A stretch of DNA of 9,220 nucleotides, taken from contig NATN01000073.1 of the NCBI GenBank assembly GCA_002085355.1, positions 1 to 9,220 on the forward strand. Direction: 5' to 3'. A model generated the notes under the pieces. The model was not told the DNA's origin and made no database searches. It saw only the letters and a program-made list of their open reading frames with translations. This DNA is from Candidatus Zhuqueibacterota bacterium 4484_87 (lineage in GTDB: Bacteria; Zhuqueibacterota; Zhuqueibacteria; Thermofontimicrobiales; Thermofontimicrobiaceae). Positions 1 through 5,869 of this stretch are shown here, one piece after another; position 1 is the stretch's first letter, and each line of letters opens with the position of its first letter. Position numbers and translations under genes: made by a program.

Positions 1-304
1 GCGAAAATTCAACACCCCAGTTAATAAGCTCCCGCACCCGTTGTGGTCCCTCGTGGACGATGAGCTCCACAGCGTCGCGATGACACAGTCCTGCACCGGC
101 TTTCAGTGTGTCTGTGATGTGCAACTCATAATCATCGTTTTTGTCGATGACGGCGGCAATGCCGCCCTGAGCGTAGTTTGTGTTGGATTCCGCTTTGTCT
201 TTTTTAGTGATGATCGTTACATCTGCATGATCGGCCAGTTTCAGAGCCAAAGACAAGCCGGCAATCCCGCTGCCGATGATCAAAACATCAGTTTCAATGG
301 TCAT
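1..304 (-). CDS. nadB: L-aspartate oxidase, N-terminal part (partial)
   Basis: Only the first 101 residues lie in the window; the gene runs off the left edge. NadB is a flavoprotein that oxidises L-aspartate to iminoaspartate, the first step of bacterial NAD biosynthesis; NadA (quinolinate synthase) then uses the product. Seen: an N-terminal dinucleotide-binding fold with the GSGIAGLSLALKLA FAD-binding glycine motif at residues 11-24, then SNTNYAQGGIAAV, the conserved serine/threonine-rich FAD segment of the NadB/succinate dehydrogenase flavoprotein family, and DTLKAGAGLCHRDAV, which is typical of NadB rather than SdhA/FrdA. The ATG at 304 gives the expected family start, just before the beta strand that leads into the glycine motif. 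The Shine-Dalgarno is weak (GAAAG about 10 nt upstream). No nadA or nadC is visible here; they may lie beyond the left edge. The assignment is confident; fumarate reductase flavoprotein is the less likely alternative. Confidence 0.93.
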   Translation of the reverse strand, partial: MTIETDVLIIGSGIAGLSLALKLADHADVTIITKKDKAESNTNYAQGGIAAVIDKNDDYELHITDTLKAGAGLCHRDAVELIVHEGPQRVRELINWGVEFS

Positions 305-370
305 TTCTGGGACTTTCTTTTCAAAAATATTGGATTACGGTTTTGAAGAGTCAGCAAAATTTCAGCAATA

Positions 371-399
371 AACTTACGGCAAATTTGAATCAAAATCAA
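371..399 (-). promoter_or_regulatory. Candidate sigma70-type promoter of nadB
   Basis: On the minus strand TTGATT (394-399) and TAAGTT (371-376) are separated by exactly 17 nt. Transcription would start near 364 and give a leader of about 60 nt before the nadB ATG. The same layout (TTGAyT-N17-TAAsTT) recurs upstream of the adenosine-kinase-family gene at 6431-6459, which raises confidence a little. The region is AT-rich, so a chance match is possible. Confidence 0.42.
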
Positions 400-541
400 T
401 AGATTTTTGATTTTTTTTCGGAATCACTTCCAAAATTTGCAGACACTTTTCACGCGGGCTAGTCATTTTTTCATTTTGAGGACAGGATTTAATTATTATT
501 ACGCTCTTTCAGAGCTCAGCAGAATTTTCTTTTTTTTAACC

Positions 542-683
542 CATGGGGCGTTGCCCCATGCTGATTTATAACGCCCTTACGGGGCTTACGCCAACGGCGT
601 AAAATAATTTAGCCGAGGGCAACGCCCTCGGTTTAAGAAACACACCTAAAGGGATTAAGCGCTGAAGGCGCGGGATAGCTTAA
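542..683. repeat. REP-like cluster of five palindromes
   Basis: Five inverted repeats are packed into 142 bp: (1) CATGGGGC-GTT-GCCCCATG at 542-560; (2) GCCC-TTACG-GGGC at 573-585; (3) TTACGCC-AAC-GGCGTAA at 586-602; (4) CCGAGGGC-AAC-GCCCTCGG at 613-631; (5) TTAAGC (655-660) pairing with GCTTAA (678-683), with GCGC (659-662)/GCGC (668-671) as an alternative inner stem. Units 1, 3 and 4 have perfect stems of 7-8 bp and a three-base loop. Units 1 and 4 share the 11-mer GGGCAACGCCC in opposite orientations, so the cluster is roughly symmetrical. It is far richer in GC than the surrounding spacer. No T-tract follows, so it is not a simple terminator. Such clusters are typical of dispersed REP/BIME or MITE-type elements, but copy number cannot be seen from one window. 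Confidence 0.7.
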
Positions 684-1047
684 GAAAATTTAACCATTTG
701 TGTGAACTGGGTAGTTTTTGTACTCAAAGTGTTTTTTAGATTATTTGATAATAACCATTTGATATTGTCAATTAATCTCGGAATAACCAACATGGGTTTG
801 GAGTACCTTCTGGTTTTTTTCGTAACCGTCAATTTAACACAACACGAATTTTTCGTGATATTTTTATTTTTCTGGGAGTATTATTAACAGGGGAGATAGT
901 GAAATTAAAAAAGTTGCAGTGAGGAAAAGGCAGAAGTGTATTAGAGAGGGACAGAAGAAAAAAATATCTTCGGCAAATTGAATATTTAACAGCATGAAAA
1001 CACAGAAAATATCAGCGATATTGAGATTAGAACTTTTTCTATACTTT

Positions 1048-1199
1048 GGCAAAATAATTTAAGGCAAAATAATTGGTTTTGAAAAATGGTGAAGAAAACA
1101 GCTTTGAAAGTTTCCCGAAGGGTATTTTGATTCAAAAAAGTTATCGTCTTTTTTGAATTTAATCGTTCCAAAAATAGTTTTGCCGGTAATTATTTTGCC
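1048..1199. repeat. Inverted pair of 15-bp-period repeats around a hairpin
   Basis: The left arm has two direct copies of GGCAAAATAATT at 1048-1059 and 1063-1074, a 15-bp period. The right arm carries the inverse: AATTATTTTGCC at 1188-1199 is an exact reverse complement, and AATAGTTTTGCC at 1173-1184 is a 10/12 match, again 15 bp apart. Between the arms lies a perfect 11-bp stem, ATTCAAAAAAG (1130-1140) and CTTTTTTGAAT (1148-1158), with a 7-nt loop. The arrangement resembles the terminal inverted repeats of a small non-autonomous element, or paired operator arrays. No target-site duplication was recognised. The repeats are certain; the function is not. Confidence 0.65.
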
Positions 1200-1344
1200 A
1201 ATTATTAGGGCAGCTAAAAAAGTAAACGGATATTTTTATCAGGACAAATCTGAATAAAAGACGTGGTATAAGAATGATTTGTCAATAATTTTTGTGCTTG
1301 GATAAAAAGTTTGCAAAAGTTAAGTTAATAGTGTCTGTGAAAAT

Positions 1345-1380
1345 AAAAAAAAGCCAGCACCAATCGAAATCGATGCTGGC
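1345..1380 (-). terminator. Intrinsic terminator (minus strand)
   Basis: Read on the minus strand: a GCCAGC/GCTGGC stem extended by ATCG/CGAT with an ATTT loop and a small 3' bulge (1353-1380), followed directly by eight T residues (1345-1352). This is a textbook rho-independent terminator. A run of seven G just precedes and enters the stem. It would end transcription of the SpoIID gene, about 190 nt past its stop codon, or of a short RNA made from the 3' region. Confidence 0.85.
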
Positions 1381-1396
1381 CCCCCCTAATCTCATA

Positions 1397-1425
1397 GCTA
1401 TCGAGAATCCCCAGTTCTCAATAGC
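1397..1425 (-). other. Conserved-looking RNA hairpin next to the terminator
   Basis: An inverted repeat of 11 bp, GCTATTGAGAA and TTCTCGATAGC on the minus strand, encloses a 7-nt loop (CTGGGGA). The only non-Watson-Crick pair is a G-U wobble, and it forms only in minus-strand RNA; on the plus strand it would be a C-A mismatch. This points to a structure that acts as RNA in the same direction as the SpoIID gene and its terminator. It could be a 3'-UTR stability element or the body of a short RNA. Confidence 0.6.
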
Positions 1426-1439
1426 AAAGATCAGAACTT

Positions 1440-1467
1440 AAATTATTCAAAGGTTAAATATGCTCAA
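1440..1467 (-). promoter_or_regulatory. Possible promoter of a ~90-nt RNA
   Basis: On the minus strand TTGAGC (1462-1467) and TAATTT (1440-1445) are 16 nt apart. A start near 1433 would give a transcript of about 88 nt made up of the hairpin at 1397-1425 and the terminator ending at 1345. The elements match consensus only moderately, and the AT-rich context makes chance matches common. Confidence 0.25.
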
Positions 1468-1568
1468 AAAGCTGATTTTGCGGAAAAATATTCCAAATAA
1501 AATAACTTAATAAAAAAATGTATTTTTTATCATTCTGCAAAAACAGAAAAGATTTAAATTTTTATACT

Positions 1569-3122
1569 TTAGTACAATTTTTTTATTTTGATTTGCTGGT
1601 AATAGTGCTTCAAAATGTCCTGATAGGGAATTTTTTTCATTGCCATCACTGTTGCACCGACCTGGCAGAGACCGACGCCGTGACCCCAGCCGCCGCCTTT
1701 GAGGATGAATTTTTCCGCTTTACCGTCAGCGGTAGTTTCTTTTTCCACATAAAACATGGAACTGTAAAGATGACTTTCGGATAAAACGCGCCGGATTTCC
1801 AGCTCCTTACCAATTTTCAGCGTCTTTTTGGAGCCAACAAGATTGATGTAAATCAAGCGCCCGGAATCGCCACGTTCAAGGGGCACAATATCGAGCAATT
1901 CACCGATGTCCTCGCCGGTTTTTTTCGCGATTAATTTTTCCAATTCTTCGCGTTTGTATTCGACTGTCCAGCGAAATAAATTTTCCGTGGAATACAAATT
2001 TGCCAACTTCGGAGGGAGCTGATATAAATTCGTGTTACAATAACAATCCGGTTCGGAATCGATCAATTTTTTTGCTTTTTCTTCAGTGTTTGCCGGAAAT
2101 TCGAGGGGCTTGTCGCTATCAATTGCGGACATCATGTAGGGGATTTTTCGATTTTCCCACACGTTATGATACGATTCAATAATTCCGCCACAAATTTTGG
2201 AATAACGCGCATCACAGACCTCGTTTTCGTACATGATGACTTCGCCCCAGGTGTTTTCCACAGCCTGCCGTGAGACATCCTGTTCACGTTTTTTCCCGTG
2301 ATAGCACTGGCAGTGATCGTCAGAGCAAAGATGGAAATTGGCATTGTAATGGTGCTTGCCCATGGTAGCAAAAACAGTACTGCGCGCGGCGACTGTTTGC
2401 GCTTCCAGCAAACCCAGCGGACAGTCCGAGGTCATTTCCGATGAGTTGACGCTGGTGAGATAGTCTTCGATATTGACTTCATTCACAACAACTAATTTGC
2501 CCTCATTATTGACGCTGATTTCGATAATGCCCCGGTAGTCCAGATCTTCCAATTTTTGCCAGTGAAATTCAATCCCGATGACAATGTCAGAGACGGTGAT
2601 GTGTGTTCCCCTGTTCGGATTTTCGGGAACAATTCTTACCGGCGCAGCAATTTTTTCCCCGGCTAATTCAATGGTAGCGGTCGATGGTGACACAATATTT
2701 TCAATAACCACGTACTCGCCCGGATTCTCTCTGCTTTGGCGGAACTGTTGTGCTGATTCTTTATCTACAAAATTCCCCAGAGCAATCCAATATTCACGAT
2801 TGTCAAGGCGGAGATTTTCTGTTTGTAGCTCCATGCCAACGCAGCGAACAGAGGCATCCACTCCTTGTTCTCGGAACTGCTGCGCGCGTTTTTCTGCCAG
2901 AGATTTATCTTTTTCAATGCCTGCTCTCACTTGATAGCGTATTTCGGCTGGTTTTGATGCGGAAATTGTTACCTGATAATTTCCATTTGCTTTTCCGGTA
3001 AAAATTGTTTTTCCGTGTTCGTCTTGAACGGAAAAATTTTGATTGCAGGAAAAGCGAACTTTTTCCGCTGACTGCAAAACGCCAATTCTAACAACCGGAA
3101 CATTATTCTTCACTGTAGTCAC
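1569..3122 (-). CDS. SpoIID/LytB domain protein with SPOR-like segments
   Basis: 517 residues. SpoIID/LytB enzymes act on peptidoglycan; SpoIID of spore-formers is a lytic transglycosylase that cuts glycan strands already stripped of stem peptides, while LytB-type homologues occur in many non-spore-formers. Seen: the SpoIID core from about residue 165 to 515, with NIEDYLTSVNSSEM (E229 matches the catalytic glutamate position), AQTVAARSTV (241-250), a Cys/His-rich stretch FHLCSDDHCQCY (263-274) plus C303/C311 and C360/C362, possibly a metal site, and the C-terminal signature GGGWGHGVGLCQVGA (476-490). Residues 62-95 and 110-140 (YQVRAG..., YWIALGNF...SAQQF) resemble SPOR repeats, which bind denuded glycan. 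No signal peptide or N-terminal membrane segment is visible, odd for a wall enzyme. The GTG at 3122 is preceded by a strong Shine-Dalgarno and overlaps the CPBP gene by 20 nt; GTG at 3113 is the alternative. Confidence 0.9.
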   Translation of the reverse strand: MTTVKNNVPVVRIGVLQSAEKVRFSCNQNFSVQDEHGKTIFTGKANGNYQVTISASKPAEIRYQVRAGIEKDKSLAEKRAQQFREQGVDASVRCVGMELQTENLRLDNREYWIALGNFVDKESAQQFRQSRENPGEYVVIENIVSPSTATIELAGEKIAAPVRIVPENPNRGTHITVSDIVIGIEFHWQKLEDLDYRGIIEISVNNEGKLVVVNEVNIEDYLTSVNSSEMTSDCPLGLLEAQTVAARSTVFATMGKHHYNANFHLCSDDHCQCYHGKKREQDVSRQAVENTWGEVIMYENEVCDARYSKICGGIIESYHNVWENRKIPYMMSAIDSDKPLEFPANTEEKAKKLIDSEPDCYCNTNLYQLPPKLANLYSTENLFRWTVEYKREELEKLIAKKTGEDIGELLDIVPLERGDSGRLIYINLVGSKKTLKIGKELEIRRVLSESHLYSSMFYVEKETTADGKAEKFILKGGGWGHGVGLCQVGATVMAMKKIPYQDILKHYYQQIKIKKLY

Positions 3123-3918
3123 TGATTTGTTCTCCTCTCATTTTATCACTAAAAATATAAAAATATTTCATACCAAAATAAGTGGACAGAATCGCAAGAA
3201 TCAAAATTGGAATTTGTACATGAGCCTCTCCTGCGTACCATGTCAATTTTTCCGGCGGTACGTTGGAATATCCCAGGGCAATGCCATTGTTGATAAAATG
3301 AACGATGATTGATGGAATTACAGAGTTGCTTTTCCATGCCATCACGCCTAAAAAAATGCCAAAAAAAGTGAACTGTACTGTCCACCAGGGATTGAGGTGG
3401 GCGACCGCAAAAAGAATCGCTGTTGCCATGACGCCTCTTGTGACGTCAAAGGTTTTCTCAAAACTGATTTGCACGAAACCGCGAAATAAAAGCTCTTCCA
3501 GCACTGACGCGAGAATGACAGCGGAGAATCCGATAATCAACAAATCTCCTAATGAATTGATCACGAGAGATTTTTCCATCATTTCTTTGAGAATTTCAGG
3601 CATGGGCAGGATGAGCTGGAACAATCGGTCAAATTCATCGACAAGCACGGATAAACCGATGCCCAGGATGACGCTGATGCCAATGAGCGGCAGGCTCACG
3701 GAACGCAATCGAAAAAGGGCTTTTAACGGAAATTTGTAATACAAAACATAGACAAGCGCAGGAATGATAATCACAGCTTCAGTCAGAAACAGCCCAGTTT
3801 TCATGCCAAGAAGCGCTCCCAACAGGGCAGAAAAAAATGTCAGCATTAAAGTGAGCAACAAAATAACAATCACGTCGCGTATTGGCGGAAAAGAGGGAGA
3901 AGTTTCCAGTTCGGTCAT
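3103..3918 (-). CDS. CPBP family intramembrane metalloprotease
   Basis: 271 residues from ATG 3918. This is a polytopic membrane protein of the CPBP (CAAX protease and bacteriocin-processing, Abi/Rce1-like) family, which are glutamate-dependent intramembrane proteases. Seen: several hydrophobic segments (about 14-36, 42-61, 75-93, 123-139, 163-173, 182-194, 235-250) and the three family motifs in order: EELLFRG (E141, E142, R146), FAVAH (H174) and HFINN (H207, N211). All expected catalytic residues are present, so the enzyme is probably active; the substrate is unknown. A TTG at 3942 in frame would add eight residues, but it has no Shine-Dalgarno, while ATG 3918 has AGAGGAA directly upstream. 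The gene follows the methyltransferase gene after about 90 nt and overlaps the SpoIID gene, so a link with envelope processing is plausible but inferred. Confidence 0.88.
   Translation of the reverse strand: MTELETSPSFPPIRDVIVILLLTLMLTFFSALLGALLGMKTGLFLTEAVIIIPALVYVLYYKFPLKALFRLRSVSLPLIGISVILGIGLSVLVDEFDRLFQLILPMPEILKEMMEKSLVINSLGDLLIIGFSAVILASVLEELLFRGFVQISFEKTFDVTRGVMATAILFAVAHLNPWWTVQFTFFGIFLGVMAWKSNSVIPSIIVHFINNGIALGYSNVPPEKLTWYAGEAHVQIPILILAILSTYFGMKYFYIFSDKMRGEQISDYSEE
3131..3139 (-). promoter_or_regulatory. Ribosome binding site fixing the SpoIID start
   Basis: GAGAGGAGA on the minus strand lies about 8-9 nt before GTG 3122 and inside the end of the CPBP coding sequence. It favours 3122 over the in-frame GTG at 3113 (about 18 nt away) and indicates translation coupled to, or re-initiated after, the upstream gene. 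Confidence 0.7.
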
Positions 3919-3921
3919 AAA

Positions 3922-3928
3922 TTCCTCT
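3922..3928 (-). promoter_or_regulatory. Ribosome binding site fixing the CPBP start
   Basis: AGAGGAA on the minus strand sits three nucleotides before ATG 3918, with its AGGA core about 5 nt away. It favours this ATG over the TTG codon at 3942, which lacks any purine-rich sequence upstream. Confidence 0.6.
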
Positions 3929-4006
3929 GTGTCGGTTTTCAATTTATGAATAGTAAAATTACGGAAATTCGTTCGTTGTACATTCCAAAAAGAAATATTT
4001 TGTTTT

Positions 4007-4786
4007 CTAGTTGCTGATCCGAATCTGACTCATGATCACGGCGCCTGCTTGCGCCAGATTCAGCGATTCTGCTTTGCCAAAAGCAGGAATCTGAATCCGT
4101 TGATCAATGTAGCGCGATATTTTGTCAGAGACCCCGCTGTTTTCGTTCCCCAAAATTAATGCCAGAGGCGTTGAATAGCGAATCTGGTGATAAAATTTTT
4201 CGCCGCCAACTTCAGCGGAGAATATGCTGAACTGTTTTTCTTTTAAGATCGGCAACATATCGGATAAAATCACTTCCGGAAAAAGAGGGAGGTGAAAAAA
4301 CGATCCCATGGTGGCGCGGATGAGTTTATCATTGAAAAGCTCCACGCTGCCTTTTCCTAAAAAAACTGCATCAAAGCCAAACCAGTCTGCTGTGCGAATG
4401 AGTGTCCCCACGTTTCCCGGGTCTTGTCCTGCATCAATGAACAGGAGAAAAGACGGTTGCTCTTTAAAGAAATTTTCCGGCGAAGGTCGCTTCTGGCGAA
4501 CGATACAGAAGATGCCCTGAGAGTGAACAGTGTCTGCAATCTTCCTGACGTCGTCACGGTCAATGTCAATTATTTCGATATTTTTTCGATCTGCTAATTG
4601 AGAAATATGTTCTGAAGTTTCGGAGGTTGTGCTTCCCCGGTCGAGAAGACAAGACTGAATCTCGAAGTCCGATTGCAATGCTTCTTCGCACAAACGAAGT
4701 CCTTCAATGAGGAATAACTGTTCCCGAGCGCGGATTTTTTTCTGTTTGAGCCCAAGGATTTGTTTTAGTTTTGATTTGGAAAGCAC
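4007..4786 (-). CDS. TrmH/SpoU-family RNA 2'-O-methyltransferase
   Basis: 259 residues, the usual length for the family. These enzymes transfer a methyl group from S-adenosylmethionine to a ribose 2'-OH in tRNA or rRNA, using a knotted SPOUT fold. Seen: an N-terminal substrate-binding segment typical of the rRNA-type members (LKQKKIRAREQLFLIEG, 13-29), then SPOUT motif 1, DPGNVGTLIRTAD (122-134; N125 and R131 conserved), RATMGS (157-162), motif 2, LILGNENSGVSD (210-221), and motif 3, IPAFGKAESLNLAQAGAV (233-250). The start is GTG 4786; the N-terminal sequence lines up with relatives such as RlmB/TsnR-like proteins, though no clear Shine-Dalgarno precedes it. A TATAAT string lies only 4 nt upstream and is too close to serve this start. 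The exact RNA target cannot be told. It is separated from the upstream gene pair by a terminator, so it probably begins a transcription unit with CPBP and SpoIID. Confidence 0.9.
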   Translation of the reverse strand: MLSKSKLKQILGLKQKKIRAREQLFLIEGLRLCEEALQSDFEIQSCLLDRGSTTSETSEHISQLADRKNIEIIDIDRDDVRKIADTVHSQGIFCIVRQKRPSPENFFKEQPSFLLFIDAGQDPGNVGTLIRTADWFGFDAVFLGKGSVELFNDKLIRATMGSFFHLPLFPEVILSDMLPILKEKQFSIFSAEVGGEKFYHQIRYSTPLALILGNENSGVSDKISRYIDQRIQIPAFGKAESLNLAQAGAVIMSQIRISN

Positions 4787-4845
4787 AATTATAAAACTTG
4801 TTTCGAGTTTAGTTTGAAATATGGGATTTGCTGCGTTCTTTCTGT

Positions 4846-4875
4846 AAAAAGAAACTCCCGCAATCGGGAGCTTCT
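4846..4875 (-). terminator. Intrinsic terminator after the DUF2007 gene
   Basis: On the minus strand AGAAGCTCCCG (4865-4875) pairs with CGGGAGTTTCT (4850-4860) around an ATTG loop: 11 pairs including one G-U wobble, followed by a T-rich stretch (4846-4849 and the T-rich end of the stem). It lies just past the stop codon at 4880 and separates the EIIA-DUF2007 pair from the methyltransferase gene. Confidence 0.8.
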
Positions 4876-4879
4876 CTCA

Positions 4880-5218
4880 TTAAATGTGATCCATCATGTC
4901 AAACAAAATCTTCTCTGCTTTGGAAAGAAATTTTTCAGGTACATAAATTGTCGCTGATGCGCCGGCCATGCTGGCGCTGCTCGTCGCCAGTGTGGCGGTG
5001 ACGCTGTCTGCTTTGATATAGCAAGGGATATTCTCTTTGTCGAGCACTTCTTTTACCATTTCTGCATAGACATTCCCCGGTAAATCCCGCATTGCGACCC
5101 AATTTTCTTCGTAAAATTCAGGCTCTTCAGGCAATTTATCGACTAAATCGACATCGCAATCCGGGCAATGTTTAACTTCCGGCAAATATTCGTATCCGCA
5201 GACTGGACAGAATGGCAT
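4880..5218 (-). CDS. Zinc-ribbon / DUF2007 small protein
   Basis: 112 residues, probably cytosolic. Seen: an N-terminal zinc ribbon with two CPxC knuckles, CPVC (C4, C7) and CPDC (C18, C21), an acidic proline-rich linker (28-38), then a domain from about 39 to 110 that resembles DUF2007 ('putative signal transducing protein'): a strand near WVAMRDLPG, a helix MVKEVLDKENIPCYI typical of that family, and a final strand-helix IYVPEKFLSKAEKILFDM. DUF2007 has a ferredoxin-like fold and no established biochemical role. The ATG at 5218 has AAGGGA 5 nt upstream. The gap to the EIIA gene is 12 nt, so the two are co-transcribed, and a terminator follows at once. A regulatory or adaptor role beside EIIA is inference. 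The middle segment (TATLATSSASMAGASA) is unusually rich in Ala/Ser/Thr. Confidence 0.8.
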   Translation of the reverse strand: MPFCPVCGYEYLPEVKHCPDCDVDLVDKLPEEPEFYEENWVAMRDLPGNVYAEMVKEVLDKENIPCYIKADSVTATLATSSASMAGASATIYVPEKFLSKAEKILFDMMDHI

Positions 5219-5230
5219 GGGAGTCCCTTT

Positions 5231-5704
5231 CTAATTTGTTTCAAAATAGTGTTCTTCACCCTCTTCAATCACGCGCATGACTTCCCGGGGCGTTTTCGAT
5301 TTCATCAGTTTGTTTCGGAAATCTTTCAGCGTCAATAGCCGGGAAATGCGACTCAGCGCTTTGAGATGCGGACCTGTCTTGTCCGGAGGACCTACCAATA
5401 AAAATATCAATCGCACCGGCTCGTTATCAATGGAGTGAAAATCCACATCTTTTTCAGTAATGCCAATGGATGCCACTATATCTTTCACGCCTTCGGCTTT
5501 CCCGTGGGGAATTGCCACGTGGTCACCAACACCTGTGCTCATCACTTTTTCTCTGTCCAAAATCGCCCGCAAAATTTTATCGCGATTGGAAATTTTTTTC
5601 TTTTCATACAAATGATCCACCATCTCTTTGATCGCTGATATTTTATCTTCGCTTTTCAATGGGATGATTATTAAATCATCTGATAGTATGTCACTCAATT
5701 TCAT
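5231..5704 (-). CDS. PTS EIIA type-2 domain protein (PtsN/FruA-like)
   Basis: 157 residues, the length of one EIIA domain of the mannitol/fructose/Ntr class. Such proteins accept phosphate from HPr or NPr on a histidine and either pass it to a sugar-transport EIIB or act as regulators (PtsN/EIIA-Ntr). Seen: MKLSDILSDDLIIIPL at the N terminus, the DREKVMSTGVGDHVAIPHGK segment with the phosphorylatable H67 in IPHG, and DFHSIDNEPVRLIFLLVGPPDKTGPHLKALSRISRLL, matching the family's second conserved block (xxxFLLxxPxxxxxxHLxxLxxL). No EIIB, EIIC, HPr or EI gene is adjacent, which favours a regulatory role over sugar uptake. The ATG at 5704 has a strong Shine-Dalgarno (GGAGGA, 5711-5716). It is co-transcribed with the DUF2007 gene 12 nt downstream. 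The 165 nt upstream show no clear terminator after the preceding gene, so read-through from 6352 is possible. Confidence 0.9.
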   Translation of the reverse strand: MKLSDILSDDLIIIPLKSEDKISAIKEMVDHLYEKKKISNRDKILRAILDREKVMSTGVGDHVAIPHGKAEGVKDIVASIGITEKDVDFHSIDNEPVRLIFLLVGPPDKTGPHLKALSRISRLLTLKDFRNKLMKSKTPREVMRVIEEGEEHYFETN

Positions 5705-5869
5705 AATCTTTCCTCCAACGGAGATCGAAAAATGCTACAGAGGCACTATTCCAGTTTGCATTTCCCTAAAACGGCAATTTCAAAATCCTCAGTAGCGAGT
5801 CCACAATCTTCTGACTGAATCAGTAAAAACGAACTGAATTTTATTTTAAATTAACGATTGGCCTGCAAA

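Larger units (their letters stand above)
305..1568. other. Gene-free AT-rich spacer with repeats
   Basis: This 1.26 kb stretch holds no convincing gene. The short open frames in it (about 60 codons, rich in Phe/Leu/Ile/Lys from poly-A/T) lack ribosome-binding sites and recognisable motifs, and they overlap each other on opposite strands. What it does hold: the nadB promoter candidate (371-399), a cluster of GC-rich palindromes (542-683), an inverted pair of 15-bp-period repeats around a hairpin (1048-1199), and the 3' region of the SpoIID gene with a terminator (1345-1380) and an adjacent hairpin (1397-1425). In 690-1045 I see only AT-rich sequence without structure I can name. It could be the remains of decayed genes or an insertion site for non-autonomous elements. 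Confidence 0.7.

Noticed and set aside
41..346. Open frame of 101 codons on the plus strand
   Set aside because: It is the antisense shadow of nadB, whose minus-strand frame has clear FAD-binding motifs and runs off the window edge.
542..683. CRISPR array or attachment site
   Set aside because: The palindromes differ from each other in sequence and spacing, there are no equal-length spacers, and no cas or integrase gene is nearby.
702..1171. Short open frames of about 60 codons on both strands in the spacer
   Set aside because: They overlap each other, have no ribosome binding site, consist mainly of Phe/Leu/Ile/Lys from A/T runs, and one crosses the inverted repeats. No motif supports coding.
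2578..2934. Plus-strand open frames inside the SpoIID and CPBP genes
   Set aside because: They lie antisense to genes with complete family signatures and show no motif or ribosome binding site.
1569..3122. Sporulation capacity inferred from SpoIID
   Set aside because: LytB/SpoIID homologues are common in non-spore-formers and no other sporulation gene is in the window.
4787..4797. TATAAT on the minus strand just upstream of the methyltransferase start
   Set aside because: It is 4 nt from the GTG, so transcription would begin inside the gene, and there is no good -35 element 17 nt upstream. The homologous N terminus supports the GTG at 4786.
5814..5824. Palindrome ACTGAATCAGT in the spacer upstream of the EIIA gene
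   Set aside because: It is only 11 bp, with no room for an RNA loop, no T-tract and no nearby promoter. It could be an operator but there is no support.
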